This document shows positions 16,768-24,361 of a DNA stretch of 35,358 nt, piece by piece; within the stretch, counting starts at the first letter, position 1, and each line of letters opens with the position of its first letter. The stretch spans positions 1-35,358 of the forward strand of contig JAGBFX010000013.1 in assembly GCA_017936265.1 (NCBI GenBank), written 5' to 3'. The translations under genes were made by a program, and so were the position numbers. The notes beneath the pieces are model-generated. The model was not told the DNA's origin. It made no database searches and saw nothing but the letters and a program-made list of their open reading frames with translations. This DNA comes from Bacteroidaceae bacterium (lineage in GTDB: Bacteria; Bacteroidota; Bacteroidia; Bacteroidales; Bacteroidaceae).

Positions 16768-17577
16768 TTATTCAAATACTGTATCGTAGAACTCGTTGCA
16801 TGCCTGGTGGTACTCCTCATCGGCTGGCTTTGGAAGTACAGGCTTCCCGAGCGACTTCGCATAATCGATGAGTTCCTGTGATACATTGTCGCCATTGATT
16901 ATGATGCCGTCGCTGTATCTGATGGCCAACTTGGCAAGTTCATTGTATGTGATTGGTGTCGCAACCTCGCTTACAGCATCCTCCTGCATCTCCTTGTGGA
17001 GCATCTTCTGCAGGAAATTGTCGGGCAGTGTGTTGTTGAAGTTGTCATCATAGAGTGAGATTACAATCTTTGAGTCGCGGAACGAAGGCTCTTCGTTGTA
17101 AGCTCTCTTTACAAAAAGCGGAACAAGTGCCGATATCCATCCGTGGCAGTGTATTACCTCGGGGCACCAGCGCAGTTTCTTAACAGTCTCAAGAACTCCG
17201 CGTGCAAAGAATATCGTGCGTTCATCGTTGTCTTCATACTCATTGCCGTTCTCATCTGTTGTCATTGAACGGTTGTGGAAATAGTCATCGTTGTCAATGA
17301 AATAGACCTGCATGCGTGCAGCCTGCAATGATGCAACCTTGATTATCAGCGGGTGGTCGGTGTCATCAATTATAAGGTTCATACCCGAAAGGCGTATTAC
17401 CTCATGTAGCTGGTTGCGTCTTTCATTAATGATTCCCCATTTCGGAGTGAAGATTCTGATCTCTTTGCCGAGGTCCTGTGTCGCCTGAGGCAGGTAACGC
17501 CCTGTGTTCGCTATCAGAGACTCTGGGACAAACGGTGTAATTTCTTGAGTAATAAATAAAATTTTGTTCGCTTTCAT
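16768..17577 (-). CDS. Half-length GT5 glycogen/starch synthase homologue
   Basis: About 269 residues from the ATG at 17575-17577. This start is preferred to the in-frame ATG at 17643 because the promoter -7 box lies at 17613-17620, downstream of the longer start. The protein aligns with only the N-terminal Rossmann half of GT5 glycogen synthases: KILFITQEITPF matches the first strand, RIFTPKWG the third, and PEVIHCHGW the DxxHxHDW region. The KTGG substrate loop is absent (replaced by PESLIANTG), HDW reads HGW, and the whole C-terminal nucleotide-sugar-binding half is missing. It is unlikely to be a free-standing transferase. It is divergent from panC and precedes the DUF4270 gene. A regulatory or glucan-sensing role is inference. 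Confidence 0.85.
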   Translation of the reverse strand: MKANKILFITQEITPFVPESLIANTGRYLPQATQDLGKEIRIFTPKWGIINERRNQLHEVIRLSGMNLIIDDTDHPLIIKVASLQAARMQVYFIDNDDYFHNRSMTTDENGNEYEDNDERTIFFARGVLETVKKLRWCPEVIHCHGWISALVPLFVKRAYNEEPSFRDSKIVISLYDDNFNNTLPDNFLQKMLHKEMQEDAVSEVATPITYNELAKLAIRYSDGIIINGDNVSQELIDYAKSLGKPVLPKPADEEYHQACNEFYDTVFE

Positions 17578-17612
17578 CTTTCTAATCAACCACGGATAAA
17601 GTCCGCGCATCG

Positions 17613-17643
17613 CAAAATTACTAAAAAAAAGGCAACTTGGCAA
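17613..17643 (-). promoter_or_regulatory. Promoter of the half GT5 gene
   Basis: On the minus strand TTG (plus-strand CAA at 17641-17643) is followed after 20 nt by TAATTTTG (plus-strand CAAAATTA at 17613-17620), a full consensus match. Transcription would start near 17607, which decides the downstream ATG at 17577. Confidence 0.7.
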
Positions 17644-17795
17644 GCCTTAAACTTTTTTTAAGGGATTTTTTGATAAAAGAGGCTTGATTTACAGATATTA
17701 ACGCGTTTTTGCCGAGATTTGTTGCCTCATATAAAGAGTACGCTCACAATGCAGTACAAAGAGTGATTTTTATTTTATTTATTCAGTTTTCTGGT

Positions 17796-17824
17796 TTGTT
17801 GTTTATTGTTTTGTGCTATCTTTG
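17796..17824 (+). promoter_or_regulatory. Promoter of panC-panD
   Basis: TTG at 17796-17798 is followed after 18 nt by TATCTTTG at 17817-17824. The -7 box is perfect and the spacing slightly short. The leader to panC would be about 90 nt. Confidence 0.65.
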
Positions 17825-17918
17825 CACCGCCGTATGAAAATCTGTCTCGTGTATGCGGATGGACTTCTCTTCAGTTTACATGAAGATAGAATACGTAAAA
17901 GCTGTTACGCTTTAAATT

Positions 17919-18773
17919 ATGACACAGATGAAGATAATAGACACGATAAAGGATTTGAAGCTTTTGCTCGATGAGTCCCGTGCTGCGGGCAAGAGTGTTG
18001 GACTGGTGCCCACAATGGGTGCGTTGCATGCTGGTCACGCCTCGCTGGTGGAGCGTGCCGTGAAAGAGAACGATGTCGTTGTTGTCAGTGTGTTCGTGAA
18101 TCCTACACAGTTCAATGACAAGAATGACCTGAAGAACTATCCGCGTACGCTTGATGCCGATTGTGCTCTTCTTGAGAGAATCGGTGCAACGGTGGCTTTT
18201 GCACCTTCGGTAGAGGAGATGTATCCCGAGGAGGATAACAGACAGTTCTCGTTCGCCCCGCTTGATACTGTAATGGAAGGCGCTTGCCGCCCTGGGCACT
18301 TCAATGGCGTCGCTCAGATTGTGAGCAAGCTCTTCTATGCGGTGGAGCCTGACAGGGCCTATTTCGGCGAAAAGGATTTCCAACAGCTTGCAATCATACG
18401 CGAAATGGTGCGTCAGCTCGATATGAGACTCGAGATTGTGGGTTGTCCCATCGTGCGCGAGGAGGACGGCCTTGCCATGAGCAGCCGCAATACATTGCTC
18501 TCTGAGGATGAGCGTGAACGTGCGCTGACCATTTCAAGCACACTCTTTGCAAGTGCTGATTTTGCAAAGATAAATACGCTTGCGGCAACAAAAGCCTTTG
18601 TCGAGGATATGATAAACGACACTCCCGGGCTCGAACTGGAGTACTATCAGATTGTTGACGGAAATACATTGCAGGAGATAGGGAAGTGGAGCGACAGTGA
18701 CTATGTCGTGGGTTGCATTGCGCTCTTCTGCGGAAATGTCCGTCTTATCGATAACATAAAGTATAAAGGTTAA
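17919..18773 (+). CDS. panC: Pantoate--beta-alanine ligase
   Basis: A 284-residue cytoplasmic enzyme that joins pantoate and beta-alanine with ATP to give pantothenate. The nucleotide-binding motif [10 protein letters not shown] is at residues 31-40 (HxGH form), followed by [27 protein letters not shown] and the KMSKS-equivalent GLAMSSRN. Length is normal. panD lies 14 bases downstream on the same strand, so the enzyme supplying beta-alanine is encoded next to the ligase that uses it. Confidence 0.97.
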   Translation: MTQMKIIDTIKDLKLLLDESRAAGKSVGLVPTMGALHAGHASLVERAVKENDVVVVSVFVNPTQFNDKNDLKNYPRTLDADCALLERIGATVAFAPSVEEMYPEEDNRQFSFAPLDTVMEGACRPGHFNGVAQIVSKLFYAVEPDRAYFGEKDFQQLAIIREMVRQLDMRLEIVGCPIVREEDGLAMSSRNTLLSEDERERALTISSTLFASADFAKINTLAATKAFVEDMINDTPGLELEYYQIVDGNTLQEIGKWSDSDYVVGCIALFCGNVRLIDNIKYKG

Positions 18774-18787
18774 GGAAGGAGGCTGAT

Positions 18788-19132
18788 ATGTTGTTGCAGA
18801 TGCTTAAATCGAAGATTCATTGCGCTACGGTTACAGAGGCCAACTTGCATTACATGGGAAGCATTACCATTGATGAGACTCTTATGGAGGCTGCCGGCAT
18901 GCTCGAGGGTGAGCAGGTGCATGTTGTCAATAACAGTAACGGCGAGCGCATAGTCACTTATATCATCAAGGGCGAGCGCGGCTCGGGCGTGATTTGTCTG
19001 AATGGCGCTGCTGCGCACAAGTTCTCTCCTGGAGATGTGGCAATCATAATGGCCTATGCTTCGATGACACCCGAGGAAGCAATGGTATTCAAACCGAAGG
19101 TCATCATCCCTGACAGACATAATAGGATATAG
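18788..19132 (+). CDS. panD: Aspartate 1-decarboxylase precursor
   Basis: A 114-residue pyruvoyl enzyme that makes beta-alanine from aspartate. The self-cleavage site Gly24-Ser25 lies in YMGSIT, giving the beta chain and a pyruvoyl alpha chain. Other family features are SKIHCATVT at 8-16 and [20 protein letters not shown] near 72-91. The upstream sequence ggaaggaggc is a strong purine-rich ribosome-binding site, unusual for this phylum. It is cotranscribed with panC. Confidence 0.97.
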   Translation: MLLQMLKSKIHCATVTEANLHYMGSITIDETLMEAAGMLEGEQVHVVNNSNGERIVTYIIKGERGSGVICLNGAAAHKFSPGDVAIIMAYASMTPEEAMVFKPKVIIPDRHNRI

Positions 19133-19154
19133 TGCAATTATTCAAGAGACTGAC

Positions 19155-19260
19155 TAAAAAGGCTCTTTTGTTGTTACGCTTGCCCGAAAAATACTCATTT
19201 ACGCTTAGTAAACTGCGTTTTTTCGGGCTTCGCAAGCCTAAAAATAGCTCTTTTTATCCA
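19155..19260. repeat. Nested palindromic intergenic element
   Basis: The outer arms GCCCGAAAAA (19182-19191) and TTTTTCGGGC (19219-19228) enclose an inner hairpin TTTAC-gctta-GTAAA (19198-19212). An overlapping hairpin GGCTT-CGC-AAGCC follows at 19226-19238. Flanking GGCTCTTTT and AGCTCTTTTT stretches add further partial symmetry. This looks like a REP-like element rather than a simple terminator. No reading frame is seen. Confidence 0.55.
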
Positions 19261-19271
19261 ACCTCCCTACA

Positions 19272-19308
19272 AAGTGGGTGACCCATTTCACAATTGGGTC
19301 ACCCACTT
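19272..19308. terminator. Bidirectional hairpin between panD and the mmd cluster
   Basis: A perfect 14-bp stem (19272-19285 with 19295-19308) has a 9-nt loop. It lies between the convergent panC-panD and biotin-carrier transcripts. There is no long T run, so termination is inferred from position and stem strength. Confidence 0.65.
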
Positions 19309-19333
19309 CATTGAATGAGAATGCTTATTGTCC

Positions 19334-19768
19334 TTACTCAATGACAATAAGCACTGCACCGTCGGCAACAGTGTCGCCCTTGGCAATCTGTACTGCGGTT
19401 ACCTTGCCGTCACGGTCGGCGTTGATGTTGTTCTCCATCTTCATTGCCTCAAGGACTACGACTGTGTCGCCTTTCTTTACAGCATCGCCAACGTTTACCT
19501 TAACGTCGATGATGACACCCGGGAGCGGAGTCTTTATGGCATGGCCATTGACAGGTGCCGCTGCAGGTGTTGCTGCAGGAGCCGCTGCCGCAACGGCAGG
19601 CTTTGCCGCTACAGGCTGAACCTTGACTACTGGTTTCTCCTCAACCGGCTTCTCCCACTCTACAGTGTACTCGGCTCTGTTGACGGTTACCTTTGCAGTT
19701 GTATCGTTCACTTCGTTGATGGCAACCTCATACTTGTTGCCGTCGATTGTATATCTGTACTCTTTCAT
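19334..19768 (-). CDS. Biotin carboxyl carrier subunit (decarboxylase/carboxylase gamma)
   Basis: A 144-residue carrier protein. The C-terminal biotinyl domain (about 77-144) has the biotinylation motif EAMKMEN with the acceptor Lys110. A flexible Ala/Pro-rich linker covers about 45-75, and the N-terminal part (1-40) resembles the dimerising segment found in Bacteroidales MmdC-like proteins. It should shuttle carboxyl groups from the mmdA-encoded transferase. It follows the 49-residue OadG-like gene by 10 bases. In related clusters the next gene encodes the membrane beta subunit; here a nested palindrome and terminator follow instead. Confidence 0.93.
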   Translation of the reverse strand: MKEYRYTIDGNKYEVAINEVNDTTAKVTVNRAEYTVEWEKPVEEKPVVKVQPVAAKPAVAAAAPAATPAAAPVNGHAIKTPLPGVIIDVKVNVGDAVKKGDTVVVLEAMKMENNINADRDGKVTAVQIAKGDTVADGAVLIVIE

Positions 19769-19778
19769 GACTCAAAAA

Positions 19779-19928
19779 TTATTTGTTCAGGTTGTTCCAA
19801 TGCTTGTTTACGTAGGTTATTGTGAGCACGCCGCTCTCGTTGTCGTGCACGTTGTCGCCCATGTAGGCTGCCAAGGCCATTGAAATGGCTGCAACCACAG
19901 CGCTGTCAATCTTCTTGTTGTCTTCCAT
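19779..19928 (-). CDS. 49-residue OadG-like subunit lacking its membrane segment
   Basis: A small gene between mmdA (12 bases upstream) and the biotin carrier (10 bases downstream). It encodes 49 residues starting MEDNKKIDSAVVAAISMALA. The central stretch AAISMALAAYMGDNVHDNES, followed by GVLTI, resembles the conserved C-terminal part of Bacteroidota OadG/MmdD-like small subunits (AIAMALxxY...VHDEES...ITI). The usual N-terminal transmembrane helix is absent, so it would be soluble. In OadG this region contacts the carboxyltransferase, so a bridging role between mmdA product and carrier is plausible. The assignment rests on context and a short motif. Confidence 0.72.
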   Translation of the reverse strand: MEDNKKIDSAVVAAISMALAAYMGDNVHDNESGVLTITYVNKHWNNLNK

Positions 19929-19940
19929 GATACAATTATT

Positions 19941-21494
19941 TTATAGAGGAATATTTCCATGTTTCTTTCTTGGGAGCTCCTGACGCTTGCTCTCGAGCTG
20001 TGCAAGTGCGCGTATCACGCGGAAACGTGTGTTGCGCGGCTCGATGACATCATCGATGTAGCCGTACTTGGCTGCCTGATACGGGTTGGCGAACAGACGG
20101 TTGTACTCTGCCTCCTTCTCGGCGATGAATGCCTTGGGATCCTCGGCATCCTTTGCTTCCTTTGCGTAGAGGACTTCGGCTGCGCCGGCTGCACCCATGA
20201 CCGCAATCTCGGCACTCGGCCAAGCGTAATTGAGGTCGGCACGCAGCTGCTTGCAGGCCATTACGATGTGCGAACCGCCATAGGACTTGCGCAGTGTAAC
20301 GGTTACCTTGGGAACTGTAGCCTCGCCGAATGCGTAGAGCAGCTTTGCTCCGTGCAGGATGACAGCATTGTACTCCTGGGCTGTACCCGGGAGGAAGCCC
20401 GGAACGTCCACGAGTGTCACCAATGGAATGTTGAACGCGTCGCAGAAACGTACGAAACGTGCACCCTTGCGCGATGAGTTGCAGTCAAGTACACCTGCAT
20501 ACTTGCATGGCTGGTTGGCGACGATGCCCACCGATTTTCCGTTCATGCGGGCAAAGCCCACGATGATGTTCTGGGCGTAGTCGCGGTGTACCTCAAGGAA
20601 CTCGCCGTTGTCGACAATCTCGGCAATCACACGGTACATGTCGTATGCCTGGTTGGGATTGTCGGGGATTATGGTGTTCAGTATGTCGCTTGTGCGGTTG
20701 ATGGGGTCAGTGCATGGAATGTCGGGGACGCTCTCCATGTTGTTCTGCGGAATATAGCTCATGAGTTTGCGTATGAGAGCAAGACCCTCCTCCTCGGTCT
20801 GTGCGGTGAAGTGTGTGACGCCCGACTTGCTTGCGTGTACGCTCGCGCCGCCAAGTTCCTCTTGTGTGACAACCTCGCCTAGAACTGTCTTGACAACCTT
20901 CGGACCGGTAAGGAACATGTATGCTGTACCCTCCATCATTATTGTGAAGTCTGTGAGTGCAGGTGAATATACGGCACCGCCTGCGCATGGGCCGAAAATT
21001 CCCGAAATCTGCGGGATTACGCCCGATGCCATGATGTTGCGCTGGAAAATCTCGGCATATCCTGCAAGGGCGTTGATACCCTCCTGAATACGTGCACCGC
21101 CGCTGTCGTTGATGCCGATGACCGGGGCACCCACCTTCATGGCCATGTCCATGACCTTGCATATCTTCTGTGCCATGGTCTCGCTCAGTGAACCACCGGT
21201 AACGGTAAAGTCCTGTGCGAAGACGTAGACAAGGCGTCCTTCAATTGTTCCGCATCCCACCACGACACCGTCGCCGAGGAACTGTTTCTTCTCCTGGCCG
21301 AAGTTCGTGCAGCGATGTGTCACAAACATATCCATCTCTTCGAAACTGCCTTTGTCGAGCAGCATCTCTATGCGTTCGCGTGCAGTGTACTTACCGCGCT
21401 CGTGCTGTTTCTCGATGGCCTTTTCTCCGCCGCCCATGCGTGCCTTGGCGCGAAGGGCAACCAGCTCTTTGATTTTTTCAAATTGCTTGCTCAT
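19941..21494 (-). CDS. mmdA: Methylmalonyl-CoA decarboxylase alpha / propionyl-CoA carboxylase beta
   Basis: A 517-residue carboxyltransferase of the AccD/PccB/MmdA family. It moves a carboxyl group between methylmalonyl-CoA and biotin. Conserved stretches include [15 protein letters not shown] near 37-51, [13 protein letters not shown] (first crotonase-like half, oxyanion Gly pair), [26 protein letters not shown] (second half), [10 protein letters not shown] and the ending [10 protein letters not shown]. With the epimerase, biotin carrier and OadG-like gene in the same cluster, the succinate-propionate route is the likely context. Without an adjacent beta subunit it could instead act as the transferase of an ATP-dependent propionyl-CoA carboxylase. 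Confidence 0.93.
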   Translation of the reverse strand: MSKQFEKIKELVALRAKARMGGGEKAIEKQHERGKYTARERIEMLLDKGSFEEMDMFVTHRCTNFGQEKKQFLGDGVVVGCGTIEGRLVYVFAQDFTVTGGSLSETMAQKICKVMDMAMKVGAPVIGINDSGGARIQEGINALAGYAEIFQRNIMASGVIPQISGIFGPCAGGAVYSPALTDFTIMMEGTAYMFLTGPKVVKTVLGEVVTQEELGGASVHASKSGVTHFTAQTEEEGLALIRKLMSYIPQNNMESVPDIPCTDPINRTSDILNTIIPDNPNQAYDMYRVIAEIVDNGEFLEVHRDYAQNIIVGFARMNGKSVGIVANQPCKYAGVLDCNSSRKGARFVRFCDAFNIPLVTLVDVPGFLPGTAQEYNAVILHGAKLLYAFGEATVPKVTVTLRKSYGGSHIVMACKQLRADLNYAWPSAEIAVMGAAGAAEVLYAKEAKDAEDPKAFIAEKEAEYNRLFANPYQAAKYGYIDDVIEPRNTRFRVIRALAQLESKRQELPRKKHGNIPL

Positions 21495-21522
21495 AAGTAT
21501 TTGTTGTTAGTGTTTTTTTTAA

Positions 21523-21628
21523 TAGGGGTTCTAGGGGTTCTAAGGGGGCTAAGGGCATTAAGGGCTCTAATGGGCTAATGGGGACTGTAAACATTAAACG
21601 TTAAACATTCAACATTCAACAATCAACC
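21523..21628. repeat. Degenerate short tandem repeats between mce and mmdA
   Basis: Two blocks are adjacent. The first (21523-21583) is G-rich, with variants of a 9-10-base unit such as aggggttct, aagggggct, aagggcatt and aagggctct. The second (21588-21628) is built from variants of aaacatt and caacatt. The blocks lie in an untranslated 135-bp spacer inside an otherwise tight operon. Confidence 0.75.
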
Positions 21629-21629
21629 T

Positions 21630-22034
21630 TTACTCCTCGCATAGCTCTGTCAGCACGCCCTTTGTTGCCTTTGGGTGCAGGAATGCTATCTTCAATCCCT
21701 CGGCGCCGGCGCGTGGAGCCTTGTCGATTGTGCGCACCTCTTTCTGCTCGCACTCGGCAAGGGCATTGGCTACTCCGTCTTCAACCTTGTAGGCAATGTG
21801 GTGTATGCCTTCGCCACGGTTTTCTATGAACTTCGCGATTGTGCTCTCGGGAGATGTCGCTTCAAGAAGCTCAATCTTTGTCTCGCCGACCTTCAGAAAC
21901 GCTGTGCGCACCTTCTGGTCCTCTACAGTCTCTATGTTATAGCACTCGAATCCCAGCACCTGCTCATAATAGGGCAATGCCTCTTCTATGCTCCTGACTG
22001 CAATTCCTAAATGTTCGATTTTTGAAATTTTCAT
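21630..22034 (-). CDS. mce: Methylmalonyl-CoA epimerase
   Basis: A 134-residue vicinal-oxygen-chelate protein that interconverts (R)- and (S)-methylmalonyl-CoA. Two beta-alpha-beta-beta-beta modules carry metal-ligand candidates: H8 in IEHLGIAV, a Glu in KIELLE (about 54-58), H78/H79 in GEGIHHIAY and E130 in VLTELCEE. Length is standard. It is the first gene of the cluster with mmdA, 135 bases of repeats apart. Linkage to the decarboxylase supports a role in propionate formation via succinate. Confidence 0.95.
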   Translation of the reverse strand: MKISKIEHLGIAVRSIEEALPYYEQVLGFECYNIETVEDQKVRTAFLKVGETKIELLEATSPESTIAKFIENRGEGIHHIAYKVEDGVANALAECEQKEVRTIDKAPRAGAEGLKIAFLHPKATKGVLTELCEE

Positions 22035-22370
22035 AGTCCTTTATTGAATAATGAAATATTTTCTTTTGTGTAATCAGGCCGCGAAAGGGCAGCATGTCCG
22101 CCGCAACACATATCCGCGCTCTACCGCAAAGATAACCAAATAAACCGATTACTTCTGTTTTTTCCCTTTTTTTTGCACCTTAAGTAAGATTGGTTACTCT
22201 TTTAATAATTTTTTGAAACATCTTGTTCTCTTTCTTGTCCTTTTTGTGCGTATAATTGTGTAATTGTGAAACAATTTAAGATTTTGTACCGCATATCTCT
22301 CTGTTTTTTGTATCTTTGCAGCATGAAAAAACGGACAGGCGTATCTGCCTGTCAATAAAACAGAAAAGAT
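22035..22370. promoter_or_regulatory. Divergent promoter region between mce and the acyl-CoA ligase
   Basis: This 336-bp region holds two opposed promoters. For mce, the minus strand reads TATCTTTG (plus-strand CAAAGATA at 22127-22134) with no clear -33 element, giving a GC-rich leader of about 85 nt. For the ligase, TATCTTTG is at 22311-22318; the nearest TTTG is at 22283-22286, a long 24-nt spacing. A hairpin, 22334-22340 with 22347-22353, lies in the ligase leader. The middle is AT-rich without a gene. Confidence 0.65.
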
Positions 22371-24278
22371 ATGAAAAAAACATTGGTAGATCTTTTTGAG
22401 GAATCAGTAAGGAAATATCCTGACAATACATTCCTCCTTGAGAAAACTGACAAGAAAGAGGGCTTCAAGCCGACAACCTATGCTCAGGTAAAGGAGCAGG
22501 TTTACCGTCTTGGCGCAGGTTTCCAGGCTCTTGGTGTAAAGAAGGGTGACAATATGGCTCTTCTGAGCGAAGGTTGCAACATGTGGGTTATCGGTGAGCT
22601 TGCAATGTTCTATGCCGGTGCAGTCAATGTACCTCTTTCTATCAAGCTCGAAGAGAGCAATGACCTCTATTTCCGTCTCGATCATGGTGACGTGAAATTC
22701 GTGTTTGTATCAAACTATCAGTTGAAGAAGGTACGTGCAATCAAGGATAAGCTTGCGAAGGTCCAGAAGGTTATCGTATTCGGCAATGCCGGCGAGCTTC
22801 AGGAGGGCGAGATTCACGTGGATGATGTCCTGAAGATGGGCGATGAGTTCCTAAAGAAACACTCAATGGAGGAGTTCCTCGCTGTGGGCCAGTCTATCGT
22901 CAACGATGATATTGCAACAATTACATACACCAGCGGTACTACAGCCGACCCTAAGGGCGTTATGCTTACGCACCGTAACTACACTGCAAACGTAGAGCAG
23001 GCGCTGACACTCGTTCCCATAGACCAGACATGGCGCACACTCATTATCCTTCCGCTCGACCACTGCTTTGCACATGTTGTTGGTTTCTATATCATGATGT
23101 CTTGTGGTGCTACAGCGGCAACGGTTCAGGTTGGCCGCACAGGTCTTGAGACTCTCAAGAACATACCGTTGAACATCAAGGAGGTACGTCCTCACTTCAT
23201 CCTTTCTGTTCCTTCTTTGGCAAAGACATTCAAGAAGAATATCGAGGGAGCTATCCGTGCGAAGGGCAAGTTTACCGAGACTCTCTTCAACTGGGGTATG
23301 GCAGTACGCCAGAAGTATTATGGCGAGAGCAGCCTCGATTCAAAGGGAATGCGCATATTACTCAAACCACTAGTAGCCTTGTTCGACAGCCTCATCTTCT
23401 CTAAGGTACGCGAGAACTTCGGCGGCGAGCTCCGCTTCTTCGTCGGTGGCGGTGCCTTGCTCGACAAGGAGCTGCAGAACTTCTACCTTGGCGTAGGCAT
23501 GCCTATGTTCCAGGGCTATGGTCTTTCAGAGGCAACTCCGGTAATCTCTTCAAACGGTCCCGACCTCTATCGTTTCGGTTCAAGCGGTAAACTTGTAAAG
23601 CCAATCGAACTGAAGATATGTGATGCCGACGGCAAGGAACTTCCTGTCGGAGAACTCGGCGAGATTGTCGTTAAGGGCGAGAATGTGATGGCTGGCTACT
23701 GGAAGAACCCGACTGCTACAGCCGAGACAGTACGCGACGGTTATCTTTACACAGGCGACCTCGGTTACATGTCCGAGGAGAATCTGCTCTATGTGAAGGG
23801 ACGCTTCAAGAGCCTTCTTATCTCAAGCGACGGCGAGAAGTACAGCCCCGAGGGTATTGAGGAGGCATTCGTGAGCCTCTGTCCTACAGTTGACCAGGTT
23901 ATCCTCTACAACAACCAGTCTCCTTATACAATCGCGCTCATCGTTCCTAACAAGGATAACATCAAGCGTGCGCTCGAGGCCAAGGGTCTTGACCTTACAA
24001 CCGAAGAGGGACGCAAGGCTGCATGTGACCTTGTCAAAGCCGACGTCGATATGTTTAAGAAGGGTGGCGAGCATGCAGGTATGTTCCCCGAGCGTTGGTT
24101 GCCAAGCTGCTTTGCTGTTCTCCCCGAGGCATTCACCGAGCAGAACGGCATGATGAACAGTACCATGAAGGTGGTTCGTGGAAAGGTGGAGAAGTTCTAT
24201 AAGGAGCGTATCGATATCCTTTATTCAGCCGAGGGCAAGAACCTCTATGAGCAGCATAACCTTGATGCTTTCAAGTAA
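22371..24278 (+). CDS. Long-chain fatty acid--CoA ligase (AMP-binding)
   Basis: A 635-residue adenylate-forming enzyme expected to activate long-chain fatty acids to acyl-CoA through an acyl-AMP. The P-loop-like core motif TITYTSGTTADPKGVMLTH lies near residues 183-201. The A5-like GYGLSEATPVIS, the hinge-region YTGDLGYM and the KGRFKSLLISSDGEKYSPEGIE segment follow in the right order. No signal peptide or membrane segment is seen. It is monocistronic, between its own promoter and a very strong terminator. The chain-length preference cannot be read from sequence. Confidence 0.93.
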   Translation: MKKTLVDLFEESVRKYPDNTFLLEKTDKKEGFKPTTYAQVKEQVYRLGAGFQALGVKKGDNMALLSEGCNMWVIGELAMFYAGAVNVPLSIKLEESNDLYFRLDHGDVKFVFVSNYQLKKVRAIKDKLAKVQKVIVFGNAGELQEGEIHVDDVLKMGDEFLKKHSMEEFLAVGQSIVNDDIATITYTSGTTADPKGVMLTHRNYTANVEQALTLVPIDQTWRTLIILPLDHCFAHVVGFYIMMSCGATAATVQVGRTGLETLKNIPLNIKEVRPHFILSVPSLAKTFKKNIEGAIRAKGKFTETLFNWGMAVRQKYYGESSLDSKGMRILLKPLVALFDSLIFSKVRENFGGELRFFVGGGALLDKELQNFYLGVGMPMFQGYGLSEATPVISSNGPDLYRFGSSGKLVKPIELKICDADGKELPVGELGEIVVKGENVMAGYWKNPTATAETVRDGYLYTGDLGYMSEENLLYVKGRFKSLLISSDGEKYSPEGIEEAFVSLCPTVDQVILYNNQSPYTIALIVPNKDNIKRALEAKGLDLTTEEGRKAACDLVKADVDMFKKGGEHAGMFPERWLPSCFAVLPEAFTEQNGMMNSTMKVVRGKVEKFYKERIDILYSAEGKNLYEQHNLDAFK

Positions 24279-24294
24279 GTATTCAATCTTTAAA

Positions 24295-24335
24295 ACAGCA
24301 AGGCCCGGACAATTTGTCCGGGCCTTGCTGTTTGT
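24295..24335 (+). terminator. Strong intrinsic terminator of the acyl-CoA ligase gene
   Basis: A 16-bp perfect stem (24295-24310 with 24316-24331) has a 5-nt loop and is followed by a short T tract. It also lies between the ligase and the convergent GH89 gene, so it may serve both. Confidence 0.9.
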
Positions 24336-24361
24336 ATATTTCAGGTAAAATCTATTGTCAG

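Noticed and set aside
17578-17643. Longer start of the half GT5 gene at 17643
   Set aside because: The consensus promoter occupies 17613-17643, so the longer start codon would not be transcribed; homology begins at the ATG at 17577.
22040-22134. GC-rich leader of mce as a possible riboswitch
   Set aside because: I could not find a cobalamin-type box or a convincing stable fold with a terminator or sequestered start site.
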